A stretch of 54,206 nt of DNA from Streptomyces sp. NRRL F-2664. GTDB lineage: Bacteria > Actinomycetota > Actinomycetes > Streptomycetales > Streptomycetaceae. The stretch covers positions 1 through 54,206 of the forward strand of contig NZ_JOFX01000041.1 in NCBI RefSeq assembly GCF_000719345.1. The letters are read 5' to 3'. A model generated the notes under the pieces. It saw nothing but the letters and a program-made list of their open reading frames with translations. It did not search any database and was not told the origin of the DNA. This document shows positions 16,357 to 24,211 of the stretch, piece by piece (within the stretch, counting starts at the first letter, position 1; each line of letters begins with the position of its first letter). Both the position numbers and the translations under genes were made by a program.

Positions 16357-18147
16357 ATGGTAGAGGTCAGGGCCGCGCGGGCGGCCGAGGCGGCGGCCCT
16401 GACCGCGCTGGTTCTGCGCTCCAAGGCGCACTGGGGCTACGACCCCCGGTTCCTGGCGGCGTGCGCCGAGGAACTGCGCATCCGCCCCGACGAGGTGGCG
16501 GCCCGCCGCATCGTGGTGGCCGAGGACGCCGAGGGGACCGTCCTCGGTCTCGCCTCACTGGAGGGCGCGGCGCCGTCGGCGACGCTGGGGCTGCTCTTCG
16601 TGGAACCCTCCGCGATGAGGCAGGGCGTGGGGCGACTGCTGTACCGGGACGTGCTGCGGCGGGCCGCGGAGCAGGGCGTGCGGCGACTCGTCATCGATGC
16701 GGACCCGCACGCGGCCGGCTTCTACCGGGCGATGGGGGCGGTCGCGGCACCGGCCTCGTCCGCGGGGCCGGCCCCCTCCCTGGTGCGGTTCGAGACCGCC
16801 CCCGCCCCGCTCGCCGACTGGGCGCGAGCCTGGACGGGCGGGGGCGGGCGTGCCGTGCACGTGGGCAACGTCGCCGAGTTCAACGCGCAGTTCGGCGACC
16901 CGTCCCTGGACCGCGAGCAGTCGGCCGCGCACCACTACTCCTGTCTGGCCGCCTTCTACAGTCCCTACCCGTCCGCGCTGGTGCTGCCCCGGGCGGTGCC
17001 CGCCGGCTGGACCGAGCTGGTCTGCCGGCAGTTGGGCTGGAGCGGGGTGGAGGTCTACGACGGCCTGGTGGAGCGGGGTCCGGGCCTCGTCGACGCGGTA
17101 AGGGCCCGGCCGGCGCTGGCCGCGCGGCTGACCGGGGCCGGGGAGCCGCTCGTACCGTGGGGGCTCACCCGGCCGTTCGGCCGGCTCACGGGGCGTCCGT
17201 GGCGGCCGGAGGAGCTGCGCTACGAGTCGAAGGCCGCGGCGCACGGCCTGTTCGAGCGGATCCTGGCGGAGGGCGGGCACCCCGGGATCGTGCTCCCCGC
17301 GCAGGTGCGGGCCGCCGGCCGGTGGGCGGCGGCCCGGCTGCTGGCCGCACGGGCCCGGGCCGGCCGGAGCACCGTCCTGAAATCGGAGCACGGGGTCGGG
17401 GGTTCGGGCACGACCGTGGTCACGGCCGGGCAGGTCCGGGCCGCGGGCGGTGCCCGCGCCGTGCTGCGGCGGCTGCCGCGCGGCCCGCTGCTGGTGGAGG
17501 AGTACGTCGGGGCGCCGGCGGATCCGGACGCCGCCCGCGACCTGACGTACGACGGGTTCGTCGATCCGGCGGGCCGGGTCCACGAGGTCGGCGCGGCGCT
17601 GATGGACGTGACGGCGGGTGCCTACCGCGGCGCGACGGTGGGGCCCGGGGCGGTGCCGCAGTGGGCGCGGGAGCCGCTGCTCGCCTTCGGTGCGGCGGTG
17701 GGCCGGGAGCTGGCCGCCGCGGGCTACCGGGGCTGGTTCGACGTGGACTTCGTCGCCGACGCCGAGGGGCGGCTCGCGCCGACGGAGACGAACCTGCGGC
17801 TGACCGGGCCGGCCATCGCCTTCATGGTGGCGGCCCGGCTCGACGCGCTGCGGGGGGCGGGGCACCTCGTACGGATCGCCGACCGGGTGGAGCTCGGGGC
17901 CCGGCTGCCGGAGGCGCAGCTGGACGAGCTGTGCGCGGATCTGGCCCGCGGATGTGCGGAGCTGGGGGCGGTGTTCGTGCCGGCGATCCCGACGGGTGCC
18001 TTCGAACCGGCGCCCTGGCTGGGAGTGTTGGTGGCCGCGCGCAGCCTCGCAGTGCTGGACGCGGCCGAGGCGCTGGTCCGCTCCGGGGCGGCGGCCGTCG
18101 GCGCGATGTTCGACCCCGTGGCGCCGGACCCCGCGAGCCCGGCATGA
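16357..18147 (+). CDS. GNAT acetyltransferase / ATP-grasp ligase fusion
   Basis: A 596-residue cytosolic fusion. Residues 1-150 are a GNAT domain: 'VEVRAARAAEAAALTALVLR', the acetyl-CoA loop 'MRQGVGRLLYRD' (about 88-98) and 'ADPHAAGFYRAMGA'. Residues about 165-330 form a middle region with 'HHYSCLAAFYSPYPSALVLPR' (pre-ATP-grasp-like). Residues about 335-560 look like an ATP-grasp domain: 'TVLKSEHGVGGSGTTVV' for the nucleotide loop, 'GPLLVEEYVG', and the metal-binding end 'WFDVDFVADAEGRL' with 'PTETNLRLTGP'. ATP-grasp enzymes join a carboxylate to an amine through an acyl-phosphate. Together the domains could ligate and N-acetylate a small peptide-like product; that is inference. GGGGAGG at 16343-16349 supports the ATG. 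It runs convergent with the adenylation-domain gene, 16 bases apart. Confidence 0.85.
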   Translation: MVEVRAARAAEAAALTALVLRSKAHWGYDPRFLAACAEELRIRPDEVAARRIVVAEDAEGTVLGLASLEGAAPSATLGLLFVEPSAMRQGVGRLLYRDVLRRAAEQGVRRLVIDADPHAAGFYRAMGAVAAPASSAGPAPSLVRFETAPAPLADWARAWTGGGGRAVHVGNVAEFNAQFGDPSLDREQSAAHHYSCLAAFYSPYPSALVLPRAVPAGWTELVCRQLGWSGVEVYDGLVERGPGLVDAVRARPALAARLTGAGEPLVPWGLTRPFGRLTGRPWRPEELRYESKAAAHGLFERILAEGGHPGIVLPAQVRAAGRWAAARLLAARARAGRSTVLKSEHGVGGSGTTVVTAGQVRAAGGARAVLRRLPRGPLLVEEYVGAPADPDAARDLTYDGFVDPAGRVHEVGAALMDVTAGAYRGATVGPGAVPQWAREPLLAFGAAVGRELAAAGYRGWFDVDFVADAEGRLAPTETNLRLTGPAIAFMVAARLDALRGAGHLVRIADRVELGARLPEAQLDELCADLARGCAELGAVFVPAIPTGAFEPAPWLGVLVAARSLAVLDAAEALVRSGAAAVGAMFDPVAPDPASPA

Positions 18148-18163
18148 TCCGAGAGTCGTGCCC

Positions 18164-20233
18164 TCAGTCGCTGTCCTCGAAGTCGAAGGGCGAGTCCGGC
18201 TTGCGGGCCATGTGGAGGGCCACGACGAAGCCCGCGATCATCAGGGGGATGTTGAACGTGTAGACGAGGAGGGCTTGCAGGGGCCAGTCCTGTTTGGCCG
18301 CCAGCCGGTAGGCGTTGTCCTGGGGCCACCAGGCGAGCAGCAGATAGCTCACGGCGAGGTGGACGGCCCTGGTGCGGCCCGGGTGACGGCCGCGTTCCCG
18401 GCGCTCGATGAGGCGGTGTCCGGTGAACAGGAAGGCGAGGCCCGCTCCGAAGGCCGCGCTCTCGGCGACGTAGAGCAGGACGAACAGGGCCGCCCACGGT
18501 CCCGGCACGGCGGAGAGGTCGGTGGAGCCGGGCCACACGACGTCGGTGAGGGCAAAGGCGAGGAAGCCGAGGAAGACGGTCAGGCAGCCGGCGGCGGCCA
18601 GGCGCCCGCGGTCCTCGTCGCCGGCGGTGGCGGATGCCCGAGCGTACTTGCTCCCGTGCACGGCGGGCCGTTCGGAGACGGGCCGGGTGGGCAGCGGCAG
18701 CGCCGAGCGGTCCTCCTGGCCGGCCCGGTTGCGCGGCAGCGCCCGCAGCCGGATCAGGACGGTCGGGGACACCTCCTTCAGCACCACGCCCGCCAGGTGG
18801 TTGCGCAGGCCGTAGATCTCGGGCAGCGGGGCGGAGGCGTCCCAGGCCGGGTCGCCCGGCGGCGGGGCCACGTAGGCGACGAGCTTGCGCTCCCCGTCCT
18901 TGTCGACTGCGGCCACGAGGGCCGAGCCGATGCCGGGGTGGGTGCGGATCGCCGCCTCGACGGGGTGCGGGTCGAAGGAGCCCCCGTGGAGGGGGATGCG
19001 GTCGCGGATCCGGCCGGCGTACTCCAGCAGGCCGTCGGAGCGGGTCGCGCCGAGGTCCCCGGTGGGTATCGCGTCACCGCCGCCGGGCGGGACGAGGTGT
19101 ATCTCCCCGCCCCGCAGCCGGATCCGGCATCCCGCGAAAGGGGTGCCCAGCAGGCAGAGGCGTTCCGGTTCGGCGACGGGGGCGGGCAGCTGTGCGAGTT
19201 CGAACCAGGTGCCCACTCCGGCGGTTTCGGTGATGCCGTAGACGTTGAGGATCCGCACGCCCGGACGCAGGCGGACGTGCAGGGCATCCAGTTCGTCGAG
19301 GTGGAGGCGGTCGCCGGTGACGCAGGCCAGCCGGAGGGAGCGCAGCGGTCGGGGGCCGGTCCGGCGGTCCGCGGCGGTGGGCCTGGGGCCGTCGACGACC
19401 AGCGCGGAGATGCCGGCCGGGTCCGTGTGCAGGACGGTGACCTTCCGGGCGTCGACCGCCGTGCGGAGGGGCAGCGGGTCCCCCGAGGGCCAGACGGGTC
19501 CCGCGGGCAGCACGAGTGCGCCGCCCGTGCACAGGGCCCGGGTCCAGCCTGCGGCGAAGGCGGTGACGTCCGGCCGGGCGGTGATGAGGTGCCGGTCCTG
19601 GGGGGTCGGCCGGGCCAGCTCGGTCCAGCCCGTGTGGGCGGCGAGCAGCAGGGCGTGCCCGACGCGTACGGGGCGCGGTTCGGTGCCCGCCGTGAACAGG
19701 ACGGCTCCGCCGTCGCCGGACCCGCCGGTGCCGTCGCCGGACCCGTCGGCCGTCTCCGTGCGGTCCGGCGCGTGGTCGGGGCGGGCGGCGATCTCGGCGG
19801 CATCACGGTCGGTGGCGATCGCTCGCAGGCCGGTGCCGGAGTCGAGGGCGGCCCGGAGCGACGCGTCGGTGAGAAGTGCGAACGGCGTCGACGGCTGGAG
19901 TGCGGTGAGCTGTCGGCGGCCGGTACGGGGCGTTGCGGCGTCGACGACGGTGTAGGCCCCGCCCGCCTTGAGGACGGCGAGGATGCCGACGACGAGTTCG
20001 GCGGGGCGGGCGGTGCCGATGGCGACGAGACCGCCGGGCGGCAGGCCGCAGGCGAGCAGGTGGTGCGCCAGCCGGTTGGCCCGGGAGTCGAGCACTCCGT
20101 AGGGGAGCTCGTCCTTCGGGCCGGCGATGAGGGCGGGGGCTTCGGGTGTGTCCCGTGCCCAGCGCTCGAAGTGGTGCAGGACGGTGTCGGTGGTGCCCTT
20201 GGTGAAGTGGACTGACTCGGATTCCTGCGTCAT
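18164..20233 (-). CDS. Degenerate adenylation (AMP-binding) domain fused to a membrane domain
   Basis: A 689-residue protein. Residues 1-520 resemble the adenylation domain of non-ribosomal peptide synthetases: 'LVAIGTARPAELVVGILAVLKAGGAY', core A5 'NVYGITETAG' (330-339), A7 'TGDL' (391-394) and A8 'GRIRDRIPLHGG' (407-418). Key residues have changed: A3 reads 'LFTAGTEPRP' without the usual Lys, and A10 reads 'PRNRAGQEDR', with Gln at the position of the catalytic lysine. No carrier domain follows; residues about 543-689 form about four transmembrane segments with a Lys/Arg-rich loop and an acidic tail. It may have lost adenylation activity or may bind its ligand only. The same gene arrangement with the ATP-grasp fusion suggests a common pathway, but the genes are convergent, not an operon. 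Confidence 0.8.
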   Translation of the reverse strand: MTQESESVHFTKGTTDTVLHHFERWARDTPEAPALIAGPKDELPYGVLDSRANRLAHHLLACGLPPGGLVAIGTARPAELVVGILAVLKAGGAYTVVDAATPRTGRRQLTALQPSTPFALLTDASLRAALDSGTGLRAIATDRDAAEIAARPDHAPDRTETADGSGDGTGGSGDGGAVLFTAGTEPRPVRVGHALLLAAHTGWTELARPTPQDRHLITARPDVTAFAAGWTRALCTGGALVLPAGPVWPSGDPLPLRTAVDARKVTVLHTDPAGISALVVDGPRPTAADRRTGPRPLRSLRLACVTGDRLHLDELDALHVRLRPGVRILNVYGITETAGVGTWFELAQLPAPVAEPERLCLLGTPFAGCRIRLRGGEIHLVPPGGGDAIPTGDLGATRSDGLLEYAGRIRDRIPLHGGSFDPHPVEAAIRTHPGIGSALVAAVDKDGERKLVAYVAPPPGDPAWDASAPLPEIYGLRNHLAGVVLKEVSPTVLIRLRALPRNRAGQEDRSALPLPTRPVSERPAVHGSKYARASATAGDEDRGRLAAAGCLTVFLGFLAFALTDVVWPGSTDLSAVPGPWAALFVLLYVAESAAFGAGLAFLFTGHRLIERRERGRHPGRTRAVHLAVSYLLLAWWPQDNAYRLAAKQDWPLQALLVYTFNIPLMIAGFVVALHMARKPDSPFDFEDSD

Positions 20234-20340
20234 GGACCGATGATGCCACCGGGCACCGACAACGGAGGTGCGTTCGAAATCGCCCGTGTGCCCCCGCAGT
20301 TGGCCGGAGTAGCCCGCCCGGGGGGTTCACTGCGGGATCC

Positions 20341-20371
20341 TTGACCTCGACCTTGCTTGAGGTCCTAGCGT
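20341..20371 (+). promoter_or_regulatory. MerR/SoxR-like promoter with 19-bp spacer
   Basis: -35 TTGACC (20341-20346) and -10 TAGCGT (20366-20371) are 19 bp apart, the long spacer typical of MerR-family promoters. The spacer holds an imperfect dyad centred near 20353, with GACCTC on the left and GAGGTC on the right; the inner 18 bases share about 13 with the E. coli SoxR site. The first ATG of the ABC gene starts at 20379, about one base from the expected transcription start, so the mRNA would be leaderless. No merR gene lies nearby. Confidence 0.65.
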
Positions 20372-20378
20372 TCAGGTC

Positions 20379-22292
20379 ATGGACATGGAAGTCACCGCTT
20401 GGACCTCACTGCACAGCGCGATCAACGCCCAGCAGGACCGTCGCCCCCTCTCACGGGCAGGTCTGCGCCGCGTGGCCGCCTTCGCCCGCCCGCACCGCCG
20501 CGGGCTTGTTCTCTTCCTCCTGCTGAGTGTGGTGACCGCCCTGCTGGCCGTGGCCACGCCGGTGCTCGCCAGCAAGGTTGTCACCGCCATCGTGGACGGC
20601 CGGGACGGCGCCGCGGTGACCCGTCTCGCCCTGCTCATCGCGGTGATCGCGGTCGCGGAGGCCGGGTTGGGACTGCTGGCGCGGCGGCTCTCCGCCACCC
20701 TCGGCGAGGGGCTGATCCTGGATCTGCGGACGGCGGTCTTCGACCACGTGCAGCGGATGCCGGTGGCCTTCTTCACCCGGACCCGGACCGGCGCCCTGGT
20801 CAGCCGCCTCAACAACGACGTCATCGGCGCCCAACGGGCCTTCAGCAACACCCTGTCGGGCGTGGTCGCCAACACCGTGACCCTGCTGCTGACCCTCACC
20901 GTGATGCTGAGCATCTCCTGGCAGATCACCCTGCTGGCGCTGGTGCTGCTGCCCGTGTTCGTCCTGCCGGCCCGCCGGATGGGGTCGCGCATGGCGGCGA
21001 TGCAGCGGGAGGCGTCGGCGCTGAACGCCGCCATGGGGACCCAGATGACCGAACGGTTCTCGGCGCCCGGCGCGACGCTGGTCAAGCTGTTCGGGCGGCC
21101 CGCCGACGAGTCCGCGGAGTTCGCGGTCCGGGCGGCGCGCGTGCGCGACATCGGGATCCGTACGGCGATGGCCCAGTCGACCTTCATCACCGCCCTGACC
21201 CTGGTCTCGGCCCTGGCGCTCGCCCTCGTCTACGGGCTCGGCGGCCACTTCGCGCTGCGCGGGACGCTGGACGCCGGTGCCGTCGTCGCCCTCGCCCTGC
21301 TCCTGACGCGGCTGTACGCACCGCTGACCGCCCTGGCCGGGGCCCGCGTCGAGGTGATGAGCGCACTGGTGAGCTTCGAGCGGGTCTTCGAGATCCTCGA
21401 CCTGGAACCCCACATCACGCAGAAGCCGGACGCCCGGCGGGTGCCGGAGGGGCCGGTGGCCGTCGAGTTCGACCGGGTGTCCTTCGGCTACCCGGCCGCC
21501 GACAAGGTCTCCCTCGCCTCCCTGGAGGAGGTCGCCGCCCTCGACGCCCGGGGTGGTACGCAGGTCCTGCACGAGGTGTCGTTCCGCGCCGAGCCCGGCC
21601 GGATGATCGCCCTCGTGGGCTCTTCCGGAGCCGGGAAGTCCACGATCGCCCAGCTGCTGCCGCGGCTGTACGACGCCGACGCGGGCGCGGTCCGGCTCGG
21701 CGGAGTCGACGTACGGGACCTGACGGCCGACTCGATCCGCGAGACGGTCGGCATGGTGACGCAGGACGGGCACCTCTTCCACGAGTCGGTGCGGGCCAAT
21801 CTCCTGCTGGCCCGGCCGGACGCCACCGAGGAGGACATCTGGGAGGCCCTGCGCAGGTCCCGCCTGGACGGCCTGGTCGCGTCGCTGCCGGACGGCCTGG
21901 ACACGGTGGTCGGGGAGCGCGGCTACCGCCTGTCGGGCGGCGAGCGGCAACGGCTGACGATCGCCCGGCTGCTGCTGGCCCGTCAGCGCGTGGTGGTCCT
22001 CGACGAGGCCACCGCGCACCTCGACTCCACCTCGGAGGCGGCGGTGCAGGAGGCCTTGGGCGAAGCGCTCGCGGGCCGGACCGCCGTCGTCATCGCGCAC
22101 CGCCTGTCGACGGTGCAGGCGGCCGACCTGATCCTGGTGGTGGAGGACGGCCGGATCGTGGAACGGGGCACGCACACCGACCTGCTGGCGGCGGGCGGCC
22201 GGTACGAGGAGCTGTACCGGACGCAGTTCGCCGCGGCGGACACGCCCGTGGGCACGGAATCGGGCGGCGCGGCAGCGGTCCGGGGCGCATGA
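20379..22292 (+). CDS. ABC exporter, TMD-NBD half-transporter
   Basis: A 637-residue multidrug/lipid-type exporter subunit. The first half (about 40-330) has six transmembrane segments and the 'TRTGALVSRLNNDVIGAQRAF' motif of ABC exporters. The ATPase domain (about 375-610) has Walker A 'GSSGAGKST' (about 413-421), Q loop 'MVTQDGHLF', signature 'LSGGERQRL' (about 517), Walker B 'VVVLDEATAHLD' and H loop 'VIAHRLST'. All ATPase motifs are intact. It should work as a homodimer, as no partner half-transporter is nearby. Two ATGs compete (20379 and 20385); I take the first because the promoter suggests a leaderless transcript. The VOC gene follows after seven bases. Regulation by a redox- or drug-sensing MerR protein is likely. 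Confidence 0.92.
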   Translation: MDMEVTAWTSLHSAINAQQDRRPLSRAGLRRVAAFARPHRRGLVLFLLLSVVTALLAVATPVLASKVVTAIVDGRDGAAVTRLALLIAVIAVAEAGLGLLARRLSATLGEGLILDLRTAVFDHVQRMPVAFFTRTRTGALVSRLNNDVIGAQRAFSNTLSGVVANTVTLLLTLTVMLSISWQITLLALVLLPVFVLPARRMGSRMAAMQREASALNAAMGTQMTERFSAPGATLVKLFGRPADESAEFAVRAARVRDIGIRTAMAQSTFITALTLVSALALALVYGLGGHFALRGTLDAGAVVALALLLTRLYAPLTALAGARVEVMSALVSFERVFEILDLEPHITQKPDARRVPEGPVAVEFDRVSFGYPAADKVSLASLEEVAALDARGGTQVLHEVSFRAEPGRMIALVGSSGAGKSTIAQLLPRLYDADAGAVRLGGVDVRDLTADSIRETVGMVTQDGHLFHESVRANLLLARPDATEEDIWEALRRSRLDGLVASLPDGLDTVVGERGYRLSGGERQRLTIARLLLARQRVVVLDEATAHLDSTSEAAVQEALGEALAGRTAVVIAHRLSTVQAADLILVVEDGRIVERGTHTDLLAAGGRYEELYRTQFAAADTPVGTESGGAAAVRGA

Positions 22293-22299
22293 TGCTGTG

Positions 22300-22686
22300 A
22301 TGGACATCAAACTGGAACTCGTCGCCGTGCCCGTCACCAATGTCGACCGGGCCAAGGCCTTCTACGAGAAGATCGGCTTCAACGCCGACCACGACGTCAC
22401 CGTCAGCGAGGACATCCGCTTCGTCCAGCTGACCCCGCCGGGTTCGGCCTGTTCGATCGCGATCGGCAAGGGGCTGACCCGGATGACCCCCGGTTCCCTC
22501 GACAATCTGCAGGTCGTCGTCACCGACATCGAAGAGGCCTACGAGGACCTGCGCGGCCGGGGGGTGGAGGTGACGGAGGTCCAGGACCTGCCGTGGGGCT
22601 CGTTCGTGTACTTCTCCGACCCGGACGGCAACGGCTGGGCCGTGCAGCAGACCACGCCGCGCACGTCGGCCGGGCCTCGGCCGTGA
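22300..22686 (+). CDS. VOC-superfamily protein, second gene of the ABC exporter operon
   Basis: A 128-residue glyoxalase/bleomycin-resistance-fold protein. 'KLELVAVPVTNVDRAKAFYEKIGF' is the usual first module and 'GSFVYFSDPDGNGWAVQQ' the usual end of the second. The group is common in actinomycetes and of unknown substrate. It starts seven bases after the exporter stop, so it is co-transcribed and may bind or modify the compound that the exporter removes (inference). The ATG at 22300 is preferred; a GTG directly in front (22297) is possible. Confidence 0.88.
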   Translation: MDIKLELVAVPVTNVDRAKAFYEKIGFNADHDVTVSEDIRFVQLTPPGSACSIAIGKGLTRMTPGSLDNLQVVVTDIEEAYEDLRGRGVEVTEVQDLPWGSFVYFSDPDGNGWAVQQTTPRTSAGPRP

Positions 22687-22721
22687 CGCCCGCCGGCCGC
22701 GGCCGGCGCCGGGCGGGACGC

Positions 22722-22759
22722 CGCGTCGCACGGTGCGCCGGGCACCGTGCGGCGACGCG
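22722..22759. terminator. Bidirectional hairpin terminator
   Basis: A perfect 9-bp stem (22728-22736 with 22742-22750) with a five-base loop is extended outward by about five more pairs across a small bulge. It lies between the convergent VOC and hypothetical genes. There is no strong T tract, as is common in Streptomyces. Confidence 0.65.
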
Positions 22760-22767
22760 CGGCGGGA

Positions 22768-23115
22768 TCAGGCCTGTGCCGCGGCGTGGTGGTGGTCGAG
22801 TTCCCACGCGTGGTGCTTGAACTCGTGGCGGAAGTCGGCGTGGTCCTCCCACTGGCGGGCGATGCCGCGCAGCACGTCCCAGTTGTGTTCGACGGACTGG
22901 TCGATGACCCGGCGGGTGGCCGGTTCGGCGGATTCCCGCTGCTCGATGAGGCCCTTGACGGCCGAGGCCTCCAGCACGGAGTTGCGCAGGGCGCGCAGCG
23001 CGCGAGAGGTGTCGTCCATCGAGAAGCCGTGCTCGCTGCCCGTCGCCTCGTCGAACAGCGGGGTGAGGCGCGCCTCGATGAAAGCGGTGATCCGCTCGAA
23101 GTGCTGCACGTCCAT
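22768..23115 (-). CDS. Hypothetical helical protein, 115 aa
   Basis: A helical, charged protein: 'MDVQHFERITAFIEARLTPLFDEATG', 'SRALRALRNSVLEASAVKGLIEQRES', 'VEHNWDVLRGIARQWEDHADFRHEFKHHAWELDHHHA'. The His/Asp/Glu-rich C-terminus might bind metal. Similar proteins of unknown function are common in Streptomyces, but I cannot name a family. GGAGAGGGAG seven bases before the ATG at 23115 makes this start much better than an in-frame ATG at 23163. Confidence 0.75.
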   Translation of the reverse strand: MDVQHFERITAFIEARLTPLFDEATGSEHGFSMDDTSRALRALRNSVLEASAVKGLIEQRESAEPATRRVIDQSVEHNWDVLRGIARQWEDHADFRHEFKHHAWELDHHHAAAQA

Positions 23116-23625
23116 CGGGGCTCCCTCTCCTGCCGGACCACACCTGTGTTCCGGCGTCTCCACTGTGCCTGCTGTTCGCGGACATTATCCCCGACCGTCC
23201 CGAGGCGACTTCCGCTGATCCATCGTGAAGATCCACTGCGCGGTCTGCCCGGACATGCTGCGCTCGCGCACGGGCGGTCCGCCGGGCACGGCGCCGGCCT
23301 GCCGGATTACGGCGGGGTCGTCCTGCTCGCCGCGCCGTCTGCTGCCTCGCGGCGGTCCCGGTCCTCGCCGGCCGGGGCGCGGGCCCGGACCCGTACCACC
23401 CGTCCGGCCGCGAGGTGTTGACGTGGAGGGGTGACGGCGGCGGGACTCCACCAGGCGCATCGACTCCAGGACGCGGACGACCTCGCGCACCACCGTGCGC
23501 GTGGCGCCGGCGTGGAAGGGCGCCCTGTGGGCGAAAGGTGTGACGTTCTCGGCGCATGGCTTGAATACGTATGACGCGATGCGCTTCAGTGGTGCGGCAC
23601 GACCGATGTCGACGAGGGCAGCGAG
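23116..23625. other. Decayed region between the hypothetical gene and gluconokinase
   Basis: About 510 bases without an intact gene. It contains the short regulator remnant at 23434-23517 on the minus strand; the other frames are Arg/Pro-rich. The promoter of the gluconokinase gene should lie in its right part (about 23540-23610). Confidence 0.5.
23434..23517 (-). pseudogene. Remnant of a GntR/FadR-family regulator
   Basis: A 28-codon stretch reads 'ATRTVVREVVRVLESMRLVESRRR' (in part), the recognition helix and wing of GntR-family regulators, where 'SRTVVREALRVLES.GLVESRRR' is the norm. The sequence on both sides in this frame is not GntR-like and no full frame exists. In many actinomycetes a gntR-type gene lies next to gluconokinase, which is exactly the position here. 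It is probably the remains of the gluconate regulator. Confidence 0.5.
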
Positions 23626-24153
23626 GTGGGCGTGGGCACCCAGCGCGTCGTGGTGGTGATGGGCGTGGCAGGTACGGGCAAGACGACCGTGGGCCGACTG
23701 CTCGCGGAACGGCTCGGGCTTCCCTACGCCGAGGGCGACGCCTTCCACCCGGCGGCCAACGTCGCCAAGATGTCGGCCGGCCACCCGCTCGACGACGCCG
23801 ACCGGTGGCCCTGGCTGGACGCCGTCGGCGAGTGGATCCGCAACCGTGCCGGGACCGGCGGCGGCGTGATCGCCGCGTCCTGCCTCAAGCGCGCCTATCG
23901 GGACCGGCTGCGCGCCGCGGCCCCCCGGGCCGTCTTCGTCCACCTCACCGGTGACCGCCCCCTGATCGAGGAACGCATGGCGGCGCGCAGGGGCCACTTC
24001 ATGCCGACCAGCCTGCTGGAGTCGCAGTTCGCCGCGTTGGAACCGCTCCAGGAGGACGAGCTCGGCGTCGAGGTCGACGTGTCCGGCTCCGCGGACGACG
24101 TCACCGAACGCGCCCTGGCCGCGCTGCGCCGGCTCTGCACCCCCGAGGACTGA
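23626..24153 (+). CDS. gntK: Gluconokinase
   Basis: A 175-residue kinase that phosphorylates gluconate to 6-phosphogluconate for the pentose phosphate pathway. It has the P loop 'GVAGTGKTTV' (about 13-22), 'YAEGDAFHPAANVAKMSAGHPLDD' (the gluconate-binding segment, split by a loop), 'WPWLDAVGEWI', 'ASCLKRAYRDRLR' and 'RRGHFMPTSLLESQFAALEP', all typical of GntK. Length is normal. The start is a GTG at 23626 preceded by GAGGG; other GTGs are close. No gluconate permease is visible, and the neighbouring regulator is only a remnant, so control may differ from the usual GntR circuit. Confidence 0.93.
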   Translation: MGVGTQRVVVVMGVAGTGKTTVGRLLAERLGLPYAEGDAFHPAANVAKMSAGHPLDDADRWPWLDAVGEWIRNRAGTGGGVIAASCLKRAYRDRLRAAAPRAVFVHLTGDRPLIEERMAARRGHFMPTSLLESQFAALEPLQEDELGVEVDVSGSADDVTERALAALRRLCTPED

Positions 24154-24211
24154 GAGCCGCTTCCTCGGGGCGGCTGCCGGTCGAACGGCGCTGCTGGGAG
24201 ACCCCGTTGCC

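Noticed and set aside
16357..20233. A complete non-ribosomal peptide cluster
   Set aside because: There is only a degenerate adenylation domain, with no carrier, condensation or thioesterase domain nearby.
23225..23434. Short plus-strand frame beginning MKIHCAVC
   Set aside because: Only the first ten residues look protein-like; the rest is Arg/Pro/Gly-rich and there is no ribosome site.
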